Below, piece by piece: positions 51,400 to 60,688 of a DNA stretch of 64,000 nt. Origin of the DNA: Heligmosomoides polygyrus polygyrus (taxonomy: Eukaryota > Nematoda > Chromadorea > Rhabditida > Heligmosomidae); the NCBI GenBank assembly GCA_947396885.1, contig OX377205.1, forward strand, positions 98,438,428 to 98,502,427, read 5' to 3'. Within the stretch, counting starts at the first letter, position 1; every line of letters begins with the position of its first letter. Made by a program: the position numbers and the translations under genes. Below the pieces are notes generated by a model. That model saw nothing but the letters and a program-made list of their open reading frames with translations. It did no database searches and was not told where the DNA came from.

Positions 51400-51401
51400 T
51401 A

Positions 51402-51796
51402 ATATAATTCAAATAAAATTCGGGGTGAGCTTTCCAAGTGCAGGGCGCAATCTGCTCTTTGATGCACTAAATGATTGCTACCTTGCTGCGCTTTAAGACA
51501 AAAGTTAGTTTATTATTTTCTCAAAAGAAATAAAACTTGTGTAAACTTAATACACTCGTTCGGGCAGCTGAACCTAAAGAAATTCAAGAAAGTTAAACCA
51601 AATTTTCCTTGGAGAAAAAATTATTCTACCCTTCTTGAAGTTGTATTGTTTGTATTTTTACCTGTAAGAAGCTCGTTTCAATTTGAAAGATGTTTAATTC
51701 CAATTTAATTCGAAACGTGTCCAGCTCGACGTGAAAATGATAAATACATATTTTACATTGTGGCTAGGCACACAATTTTGAGAATTATAGAATCTC
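51402..51796. other. AT-rich interior of the fold-back, right side
   Basis: Nothing recognised. Confidence 0.35.
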
Positions 51797-53026
51797 TGTG
51801 ATCTCCGCAATCCGGAAAACCCAGAAGGTCCTCAAGATTTGGCAGCATGGATCGATATTGGTGAGCTGCATAAGGCCCGTAGTTACGAGAAAGAGAAGTG
51901 AGGGATTCGTTGGTCATGCAGCCGAGTGCAATGTCTCTGTAGGGCATGTCAGGTCAGTGCAATTATGGTCGAAGAAGACCCCTACGTCGACGCTCGATCT
52001 GGTGCGTCAAAATATTGGCGTCTGGACTGGTTGAAAATTTTGAGCGGAAAAATACTTAATATGAATTCTGGGCTTCCCAGCATTCATTCTGCAAAGACTG
52101 AGCATGAAACGCTGTAGAAGCTCAGCCGCACTTTTGAAAGAAGTCTTCACTTTAACCAGCTGAAATTCGGGCACCTGATTACCTGGCTTCTCGATATTTG
52201 ATACTTGGAGTCTCTATATTGCGTGCGGTTAGCCAACAAATTTTTGGACGAACTCATTTTCTTAGGACATAGATATTCGCAGCCAAAATCGGCGACAGGG
52301 AGTGCCTTTACCAAGGTTCACTTGTAGTTTTGACGAATTGCAACCAACACACAAATGCCCAAAGTGAGCTCGAAACGTAAATTTTCTATGTCATTTCCCC
52401 TCCTTAAAGATGAGTAGATTGCATGCCACAATAACAGGTTTAAACTAAGGATGCTTCCGCTGAAATAAACAAGATCAGCTGAAGCAGCTGCAGACATTTT
52501 CCTGCCAAATTTGGTACCAAATGAATTGTCGCAGCCAGGAGAAGGTCATAAACAGCAAGAAAATACAATTTAATTAGGTTTAAAAAATTTAAAATTCAAC
52601 TGGGCAGCACTGTTTGCGCCTGGGGACATAATTAAGCGAGACTCGGCGACAGTGCTGGGTCGGGTCACAGCAATTAGGACCCTCCTTAATTGCGGCATTG
52701 GTTTTCAGGCTTCCATCCATTTTTTAATGGCGGTTGCATGCCCATTGGTAGGTAGGAGGATGCTAGGAGCTATTGTAAATTTTGGTGAGAAAGCCTCTAT
52801 TTTGAACAAAGTTATCATGATGCGACGCAAAAAACGCGTTTTTGCGTCGCAAACGTCGTTTGGTTGAACGTTTAGCGGCGGTACTGTATCGTCGGCAAAG
52901 CGATTGCTGATCCTGAAAGCTTAAAAAACAGAAATTTTCTGAAATGTGGAATGCGCCATGCACTCGTCTGAAATTGTGCATTTTACACTCGATTGATTGT
53001 GTTTCGCTTGAATACATGTTACAATT

Positions 53027-53875
53027 TCTTCAGAAAGTGGCCGTTTCGATTGATTTGTGCTTATTTTAGAGTTCTAAACTTCATTACACATTATAACTTG
53101 AGAAAAATGGATAGTATTCTAAAAAATTGCAGGTACTGCTGGAAAGGTTCTAACATTGCTGCAGATCAAGTTTTGAGGACGTTTGAGACTCATATGCAAG
53201 CGACGGGTAACGAAAATTCTGTGGCGTGCAAACAGTCAAGATTGCGCCATGCACCTGCCTGAAACCTTGCATTTCAGACTCGATTGATTGTGCATGGGCT
53301 GAGTGCCTCTTACAGTCTTGTTACTACTTGGGCAGATTAACCTGTACTGTTCTCCTTTTAACGTTTAGAACATGGCAATTACGTGAAAGACAGGACGCAT
53401 GGGAGTTTATTGATTGCACGATTTAGATGTGAGCAGGAACCGTAGTTTACAAGACGCATCTGTGGACGAATGAAGCAACATTTAAGCTGAATGAAGAGGT
53501 TAGTTGGCATAACTGCAGCTACTGAATGACGAAAAACGTTAAAAGAAGCACAGCACAGGTTAAAGTGGCCAAGTCGTAATAAGATTATAACAGGCATTCA
53601 GCCCATGCGCAATCAATCGAGTCTGAAACGCGAGGTTTCAAGTGTGCATGGCGTAATCTTGACGGTTCGCAGGCCACAGAATTCTCGTTACGCCGCGCTT
53701 GCACGTGAATCTCAAACGTCCTCAAAATGTGACCAGCAGCAAGGTTAGAACCTTTCAAACAGTACGTTTATTTTTTAGAATACTCTCCACTTTCCGCAAG
53801 TGGTAATGTGTAATTAAGTTTTGAACTTTAAAATAAGCATAAATCAATCAAAACGGCCACTTTGTGAAGAAACCT
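53027..53875. repeat. ~850-bp palindrome inside the mariner shell
   Basis: AAAGTGGCCGTTTCGATTGA (53,035) faces its complement near 53,860. Arms of about 300 bp, loop about 53,335-53,570. It includes the GCGCCATGCA segment in each arm. Confidence 0.78.
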
Positions 53876-54164
53876 TATGAGGTCTTGCTCACTTTTTCAT
53901 GAACAAACGATGCTCAACGTCAAGAAGTTCAGTGCGCAGTCGACGAATGGATCGGCAGCAGGCCGGCTTCTTTCTGGGAGAATGCAATCGACTCTCTGCC
54001 CAAACGTTGGAGAAAGGTTGTGGCTACAGATGAAGGATATATCGATTGACTATCCTTTGTCATTATCCCTTGTTATATGTGACCAGCAGCCCATGCACTT
54101 GGATTTTAATAAAAATGGTGCCATAGACCAGAAAATTATGGGACACCCTAATAGTAAGGTCCTA

Positions 54165-54510
54165 GAGCCTCCGAAGACTCGTTCGTACTTTTCTCGGCAC
54201 CTGCTCATGAATGGAAGATCGTGCAGAAGTGGTGTCGCAACAAGCTTCCTGACAGGGATCAGCCCAGAAGAATGGTCATTTGGCAGAAGAGCAGCCCCGA
54301 CCTCAACCCTGTAGACTTATCTATTTCGTGCTACTTGGAGGCCGAGACCTGCTCTAAAAAACGTGATCAGTCGACGTGTTGAAAGAAAGCCCCTGAAGGC
54401 GTGGGAGGCAATGTCAGTGGAGTACGTGCGTGCCGCGCTGAATTCCTCCCACGTCGTCTAAAGGCCTGTGTCCGTGCCAGAGGTAGTCGTTTTGGGGTCT
54501 GATCACTTGC
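54165..54510 (+). pseudogene. Tc1/mariner-type (D37D-like) transposase tail
   Basis: The plus strand contains KIVQKWCRNKLPD, SSPDLNPVDLSISCYLEA and, after frameshifts, FLPRRLKACVRARGSRF. These are the distal catalytic Asp block and C-terminal helix of the nematode/insect group with long second spacing. It starts just outside the mariner shell; the 5' part was not found. Confidence 0.8.
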
Positions 54511-55130
54511 GGCAGCCAATCATGTGCCCTACTGATGCGGCAGAGCCGGCTCGTGATTAGTTGCCGCGGTTACGGTAGGAACAATGATGCGTTCCCGCAC
54601 CCTCGCGTTGAGTCTTCGCGTCACGTACCGTTTAAAGTGTGATATCTGGAGGCCCTTCCATCCAATTTTCTACTCGTTCTTTGTACCCGGCTGTTTTTCG
54701 TTGACAGCTTAGTTGTCAATTCACAATCCCTGAACGGAATACACTTGTTTACGAGACGGATGAGCTCTGGAATGAGATGACGTTTTTCGGTGGGTGAAGT
54801 ACCAATTCTCGTCCCACGCACCGCTATCAGCCGAGGCGTCCGTCCTCTTCACAAACGAAATGGATGACAGTGATTTCGACGACGAGACGCGTCTTGAAGA
54901 ACGATATTGGCGCTTGTTTCGGTGACGCTTCTCAAGTGTTCATTTCAAATGTTGCGCCGATGCCACTGCAGCTCGACGGAGGTTTTTGACGTCTTCCCTA
55001 CGCCGACGTCATCCCATTTCTTCCGATCGAAAACGGAATTACGCTGGGAGCAGCAGTGCCTGTATTCGGTTGGCTGACGAGAGGAGAATGAGCTCAATTT
55101 AGTGCCTACGCTGTCCTGGCTGGTTGTCTG
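54511..55130. other. Spacer with one MITE E-like piece
   Basis: GCAGCCAATCATGTGCCCTA ... GCGGTTACGGTAGGA at about 54,511-54,605 matches the element at 58,545; nothing else recognised. Confidence 0.45.
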
Positions 55131-55589
55131 ACTGTCTGTATATCCGTCCGCGCAAAATTAATGTCCGACTGCATAAAAACCACCCGTCTAAGCGATAATC
55201 AGTGATCAAAGCGAATATGCTGGCTACTAGGCGTACAATCACTATGTCTAATGCAGTCACTTCGTCTGTTTGTCAGTACGACTGTTCACGCAACAACTAA
55301 TTGCCGTTTAGACAGGCTTCACATCAAACATTCCATCTTTATCGATAAGCTCGAATGTGAGAGTTGATAGGTAGTAGCCTCTCAGAAATGGTGCGATATC
55401 GACTAACGAGCAAAGGAGCTGATGCGTTTGTCTGCATGTCCGTCTATGCAAAATTAATGGTCGTTGAAGCGTTCAAGAAAGATCAATAAATTTATAATTA
55501 TCGGTCAAAGAAAATGTGATGGCGGCTGGGTGATGACTTTTCAGGAAGGGAACAATATCTGTCGACGAATCAATACCGATCGATATTTG

Positions 55590-55662
55590 AGGATGAAAAG
55601 ATGAAGGACGGACGGCATTACTCAGCAATTTCTTTTGCGATGCGCCTCGCATTCTACTTGCA
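55590..55662 (-). mobile_element. SINE 3'-end fragment
   Basis: GGACGGACGGCATTACTCAG ... GCATTCTACTTGC matches the SINE tail region in minus orientation. Confidence 0.65.
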
Positions 55663-56602
55663 CTTACAAATAAAACAAACGACTTACAAATAGAAGAGTT
55701 GATCCGTTTGTCCGTCTGTCCATCCGCGCAAAATTAATGGCCGTTGAACGGAATTCACAGCGTACAAGGAAGATCAATCAGTCCATAATTATCGATGGAC
55801 GAAAATGCGATGGCGGGTGGATGCACTTCTCAGGAAAAAAAACAATATCTATTGGTCAATCAATATCCATCGATAATATAGATTTCCTGAGCAAACTTCC
55901 TCACCCAAATTTAGGTCCATATTGAGAAGCAGGTTAATATTTATGAGGTGGGCAGCATTAAAGAAGTGAACAGTTTTCCAATTTCCAATCAATATCGATC
56001 AATATTGTCGATTTCGGCCCATTGGTTACCGTTTACAGTGGGGTCACGCAAAAATAATTGCCTGCGGGCATTCCTTCAATCGATACCGATCAATGCTATT
56101 GATTTTTACCAAGAGTTTACCATTTGCAGTGGTGCATGCCTGATAGTCACCGGGTAACGGTATGCGCAGCATCTATAGCCAATCAGTATTGATCGATTAC
56201 TACGACTTCCAGGGTGAAGTCCCAATTAGTAGACTGAATGGAGGTTGTACTGGCAGAAAAATAAATCAGCGCCATGCCAGCAAGATGGGTGTTCCAGCTG
56301 TTCAATGTACCATCTGGCGTGCCATTGATCGTCGAATCGCTTCGACAAACGCCTGCGTCGTGTTCATCTGTCTCTGTTGTGTGCCAGAGTAGCCCAGTGG
56401 ATCGTGCCTACTTGATTCACATTCCTGTGGCGATCGAGCAGCGCTGACGTTTAGCCCCGCTACTATCTTTTAAGGAAGATAGCTGACTCCGCAAAGTCCC
56501 CAATTACATTTGTAACTTAATGTATAATTTTCTAAATTTATTCTCCTCGGAATAGGGAAATAGACATCAGGCAGTCCCCATGCTACAGCTTTCCGCCTTC
56601 AT

Positions 56603-56800
56603 TTGAATGCGACCGTCCGATGTGCTGTGTTTCTCGTGCTGCTAATCCTGGGACTTAGAGAGGTCGTCAATGGAAGCGTCAATGACGAAATCATTTCAAT
56701 GGAATTACGTTCTCAGCAGTTCGGCGCGACCGGCTGCGGAAGCACATTGATTCCACTGGGCTACCGTCGACGACCTAGAGTATCATCCAAGTCTTCTTAG
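56603..56800 (+). other. Open frame with signal-peptide-like start but no ATG
   Basis: An open frame of 65 codons reads RCAVFLVLLILGLREVVNGS, then a polar segment ending GYRRRPRVSSKSS and a stop. The hydrophobic core and small-residue end look like a signal peptide. However, the frame begins at a TTG and no in-frame ATG exists before an upstream stop. It could be a secreted-peptide exon or chance. No family recognised. Confidence 0.2.
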
Positions 56801-58039
56801 TGACAAATGTATAAAGTAGCCAGCAACTTGAGAGTGCTTAACAACTACAAACAACGAATGCAAAATCGGGCTGTGAAAGGGCAGCCGTCTGTGCGTCTGT
56901 TCGTGCGCACTAGCAATAATAATGACCGCTGGAAGGCTTCGCAGTGTTTCGATCGGTATAGTGGATCGAATCTCAGGGTTCAAAGCTTAAGTTGGGAAGG
57001 ACAATGGCCTGCAGACCGGCTTCATTGCAAATAAAAGCCTGTCCACCAATCAATAATAATCGATAATATTGATTTCTTTAGCTTTTCAAACGACGGATTT
57101 GAAATGAAATCAATAAATGCTTTCTGTTCAGATGTGTCAAACGTGTAAAACCTGTCAAAGATATCCGTACGTGCATCTTCTGGTCAAAACCATAGCTCAT
57201 TCTTTGAATAAAATATAAAATAAATCTATAAATCAATATCGATCGATATCATGGATTTTTCTCGCGCTTGACTGCTGAAAGCGGGAGTGGTAGAAATATT
57301 TTAACGTTTGAACGGAATTCTCAACAAGTGAGTAATATATGCCACGTGGTCGATATCAATCAATAGTCAATCAATACTCGATCGATTTTCTCAACATTGA
57401 TTGCCGAACTAAGAGTAGCATGTCTTGCATGTATCCGAACCGTTGAATGATCTCCACAACAAACTAACGAAATCGATCAATATCGATCTATCGGCGTTTA
57501 TTTCTGGGCGAAGCCCCATCCAGCTGCTGTTTCTATTTTTATGACATGCAGTGTCCTTAACAGCGGATGTTATGCATGATCAAGAGGCTTCATAACATAT
57601 CGATTGACATGGCGGAATTCTGCCTAGGGTTGAGAGTTTTTGTTGGGAATTACGCGAATACAATAAACTGTAGGCCGGATCCATAGCAAATAAGTAGAAT
57701 TTGCCAATCAATAACGATCGATAATGTCGATTTGTCCTCACAAAATGATCAGACAAGATTAGTATGGTTGACATATCCTTACAGTTGGATCGTTACGGAT
57801 ATCTTGTCCCTACTATTCGACATAACAATAATTAGAGAAAATCGATCAAAGTAGAAACATCGATCCATTCGCATCCATTTCTGGGCAAAGTCCCCCCAGC
57901 CTGTTGGACAAATCAGTGGCTCAATTACTTCTATTTTTACACTTTTTACGTGGTCTCAGGTATTGGCTGCTAAGAATGTGTACAATATACATAGAGTGAG
58001 ATCACAGATCACTGGTTGCAGTCGTGATCTACCTTACCC

Positions 58040-58290
58040 TACCGGCTAGGAAACTGCATGGAAATGCTATAGCACCGTTTATAGTGACTCACGATGAGTT
58101 TTTTCCCTAGAATATCACTTGTAGCCGACTGTCTGCGAACGTCAGATAAAGAGTGAGAGAGTCCCATGAAGCAGTCCATCCATGTCGTCCAGCGTCGCCC
58201 CTCGTCTACTTCCTTCAGAAGACGCTCGTCTCGCCGAGAATCTGCTCTCATGTAGTGTTGACGACTCGTCACCGTGAGATCTCATTTCCG
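58040..58290 (-). other. Coding-like minus-strand block
   Basis: From the ATG at about 58,289 the minus strand reads MRSHGDESSTLHESRFSARR and further acidic/serine-rich residues for 47 codons to a stop. An overlapping frame (RRWTTWMDCFMGLSHSL) ends at a good donor-like GTGAGT. Only one of these, or neither, can be real. No family recognised. Confidence 0.2.
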
Positions 58291-58544
58291 TCGCCGATTT
58301 TCGGCGCCACATTCAGCTGAGAGATGAGTGGGCGGACGACGATACGACGCCGCATAGTTGTGTGTGTGTGTGCTGTGGAGAAATCGCAGCCTAATCGCGT
58401 TGTCCTTCCGGAAGCCGATTAGCGCATTCGTTATCGCCACGAAGAAGACCATTCTTCATTTCGGCGGCTTTGTCTGCTCTGCTGCGAAGGACGGTGTGGG
58501 TGGGCTCGGCTTCAAGATACTTCGACCGTTAGGTTGGACAGCAC

Positions 58545-58715
58545 ATTTTGCGAAGACGCACCGCGGGGATGCGGGAACGCCGTTGCTAGTACCGTTTCAG
58601 CCAATCACATGTGCCCTGCCTGTGTGACAGAGCCGGTGCCTGATTGGCTGCAGCGGTTACGGTAGGAGCAGCGGCGCGTTCCCACATGACAGCGGTACGT
58701 CTTCGCGACATCTCC
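58545..58715. mobile_element. Palindromic MITE family E
   Basis: TTTTGCGAAGACGCACCGC at the left and GCGGTACGTCTTCGCGACA at the right are complementary. An inner CAGCCAATCACATG pairs with GATTGGCTGCAG. A relative lies near 54,511. Confidence 0.7.
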
Positions 58716-59067
58716 CAGTTGGTATGGCAAAGCGAAAACTGGAGAGCCCAGTGTCAAATGATCGAGGGGAGGTTTCTGGATTTCAACGATGATTCAGAAT
58801 GCTGACGACAGGTTGATCCCAGATTTCAGGTCAGCACTCTCCCACCTTGTTTGAAAAATTCTCACGCCATAATTTGTGGAAAATCCAGGCTCTCGGCTAT
58901 CGGAGCGATGTCGTCAGCGTAGATGATGCGCATCATTGAAGTTTTACACCGTTGTGATGAGCAGGTCATCGAGAAGACGTACTGAAACTTCAAGAGAAAC
59001 AATCGGAATCACATAACAAAACCACTACTGAAAGTCATCTCGCTGGTGATTGAACTTTCTTCCAGAG
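58716..59067. other. Spacer, nothing recognised
   Basis: No structure supported. Confidence 0.3.
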
Positions 59068-59192
59068 GTCGTCAATTACGACTCCGTTCGTCCCTGTTGA
59101 GTGCCAAAGTAGCCCACCGCATCTCCTTTCTCGACGGTTCCGAAGGTCATCATGTCTATCGTTCAGGACTTTGACGAAGAGATGAGATCAAG
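59068..59192 (-). pseudogene. RTE-type LINE scrap
   Basis: The minus strand reads SHLFVKVLNDRHDDLRNRRE, matching the RTE C-terminal block (WSDFFVKALNDRYDAL in the copy at 4261). Confidence 0.7.
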
Positions 59193-59970
59193 ACAGAGGG
59201 CTTATCGATGTTCTTCTGAGACTTCGACTAGAAGGCGTTGCGCAGAGATCTCCTTCAGGGCTGCTAGAAAACAGTCTTGTTGTGCTACAACCGGCGATGA
59301 CCACCGACGGTGGTGTGATGACCTACACGCCACCATGGTCGATACAGATTGCCCGTTGGGGTGACCTCGACGTCTTCTGTTCTCTTCCCTCGCTGCTCCG
59401 TCCGTGTCTTTTTGATGTCAGAAGCTTTTTGCATCGCATCCTATCACTACACTGAGCTCCCAGGTGCTTGGGGAACGTTCGTAATCCGTTTTCCTTTCTC
59501 CATGGCCCTCCCCATTTCATGAGTTCGAATCTGTAGATGTGCTTCCGAAATTCATGATGAATTAGGCTGCTCCAGAAAAAGGCACGCTCTATAACGTTAC
59601 CATATCCGACAGCTTTATTCTAGCTGTAGGATTCTTACCATCAGATGCCTTCAGACTCAGCTCTCCATAAAACAGAAAATTGAAGCCCAACGTAATCTCC
59701 TCCTCGGGTGAATATGGTCTGGAAGAGATCGCTTTCCAACAAAACAGCCCTATTATTCACAATGACAACTGAGAATCGCTATCCAGAAGCCCTGGGCGAT
59801 CCATCAGGTATGCGTGGATGCAAATAGCCAGCGACACCACGTCATCCAAAGGGTTTTTCAAACGGTTTTCAGAGCGTTCTAATCCTTAGCTCTATCTTTG
59901 ATCTATGGACGACCTAATCAGTGAGACAAAAATTGCTCCTATGCTTCTAGCATCGACAAAAACGCATCAC
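59193..59970. other. Spacer, nothing recognised
   Basis: Open frames here have no family resemblance. Confidence 0.3.
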
Positions 59971-60142
59971 CAGGAGTCGGATTCCTCAACGACTTACATA
60001 AGTTTAACAGAGAATTCACAGCGGAAACTCAGATAACGCCGCTTATCGTTCACCATATCGCTTGATAAGCCGCGCCATCAAGGATTTCGGCTGTAGTTTC
60101 TTCACTAAACTGCTGTAAGTCGATGAGGAATCCGACCCCTGG
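59971..60142. mobile_element. Palindromic MITE family B, copy 6
   Basis: Ends CAGGAGTCGGATTCCTCAAC and GAGGAATCCGACCCCTGG are complementary. Confidence 0.88.
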
Positions 60143-60516
60143 TGACTTTTAGGCGACCATCAGGTTAAAGGTGACCACCGGATGACTTTTGGGTCATTTC
60201 CAGGTGACTCCCTGGTGACTTCTGGGTGGCAACCGGGTGATTTCTCGGTGACTTCCAGGTGTCGAGGTGGTCACCGGGTGACTTTTAGGTGACCGTCAGG
60301 TTAAAGGTGACCACCGTGTGACTTTTAGGTCATTTCCGGGTGACTCCCTGGTGACTTCTGGGTGGCAACCGGGCGATTTCTCGGTGACTTCCAGGTGTCG
60401 AGGTGGTCACCGAGTAACTTCTAGGTGAATATCAGGTTAAAGATGGCCACCGGGTGACTTTCAGGTCATTTTCAGGTGACTCCCAGGTGACTTTAGGTGG
60501 CAACCGGTTGACTCCT
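60143..60516. repeat. 136-bp-period minisatellite of GGTGACTT submotifs
   Basis: CAGGTTAAAG occurs at 60,161, 60,297 and 60,433, exactly 136 bp apart. Within each period GGTGACTT/GGTGACCACC-like 12-16-bp subunits repeat. About 2.7 periods lie precisely between two family B MITEs. Confidence 0.9.
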
Positions 60517-60688
60517 AGGGGTCGGATTCATCAACGACTTACATAACTTTAACAGAGAATTCACAGCGGAAAACTCAGATAGCGCGGCTTATGGCTCATC
60601 ATATCGCTTGATAAGCCGAGCTATCAGGGATTTCGGCTGTAATTTTCTCTGCTAAATTGCTGGAAGTCGTTGATGAATCCGGCTCCAG
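60517..60688. mobile_element. Palindromic MITE family B, copy 7
   Basis: Ends GGGGTCGGATTCATCAACGA and GTCGTTGATGAATCCGGCTCC. Confidence 0.9.

Larger units (their letters stand above)
48019..52886. mobile_element. 4.87-kb fold-back element with ~1.1-kb near-identical arms
   Basis: Both ends read CAGTACCGCCGCTAAACGTT. TA duplications lie at 48017-48018 and 52887-52888. Arms 48,019 to about 49,114 and about 51,797 to 52,886 differ at only a few positions. CAGT ends with TA duplication are usual for Tc1-type transposons, but I recognise no transposase. The ~2.7-kb interior holds two mariner relics and AT-rich sequence. It inserted into the RTE FADD codons. Confidence 0.88.
47014..54151 (+). mobile_element. 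Mariner shell opened by nested insertions (7.1 kb span)
   Basis: Left end TTAGGGTGACCCATAATTTT at 47,014 with TA at 47012-47013; right end CAGAAAATTATGGGACACCC finishing at 54,151 with TA at 54152-54153. The two termini match at all but one of 24 positions. Near the right end the plus strand at 53,884-54,050 encodes a mariner C-terminus (DEWIGSRPASFWENAIDSL, PKRWRKVVATDEGYID). The rest of the transposase is gone. Between lie an RTE fragment, a 4.87-kb fold-back, and an ~850-bp palindrome. Confidence 0.82.
55131..57990. repeat. Dispersed array of TCAATATCGATCGATA-bearing units
   Basis: Over about 2.9 kb, motifs of the form ATCAATANCGATCGATA recur (for example about 55,580, 55,860, 55,990, 57,050, 57,235, 57,710). 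Many are preceded by GTCCGTCTGTCC and CGCAAAATTAATGGCCG blocks. The same motifs fill the palindrome at 37,627-39,153. Units are spaced irregularly and partly inverted. Confidence 0.55.

Noticed and set aside
48019..52886. Assembly artefact (collapsed or mirrored contig)
   Set aside because: The arms differ at scattered bases, ends are bounded by TA duplications, and the flanking RTE reading frame rejoins; an artefact would not do this.
60143..60516. CRISPR array
   Set aside because: 136-bp tandem minisatellite with no unique spacers, in a eukaryotic genome.
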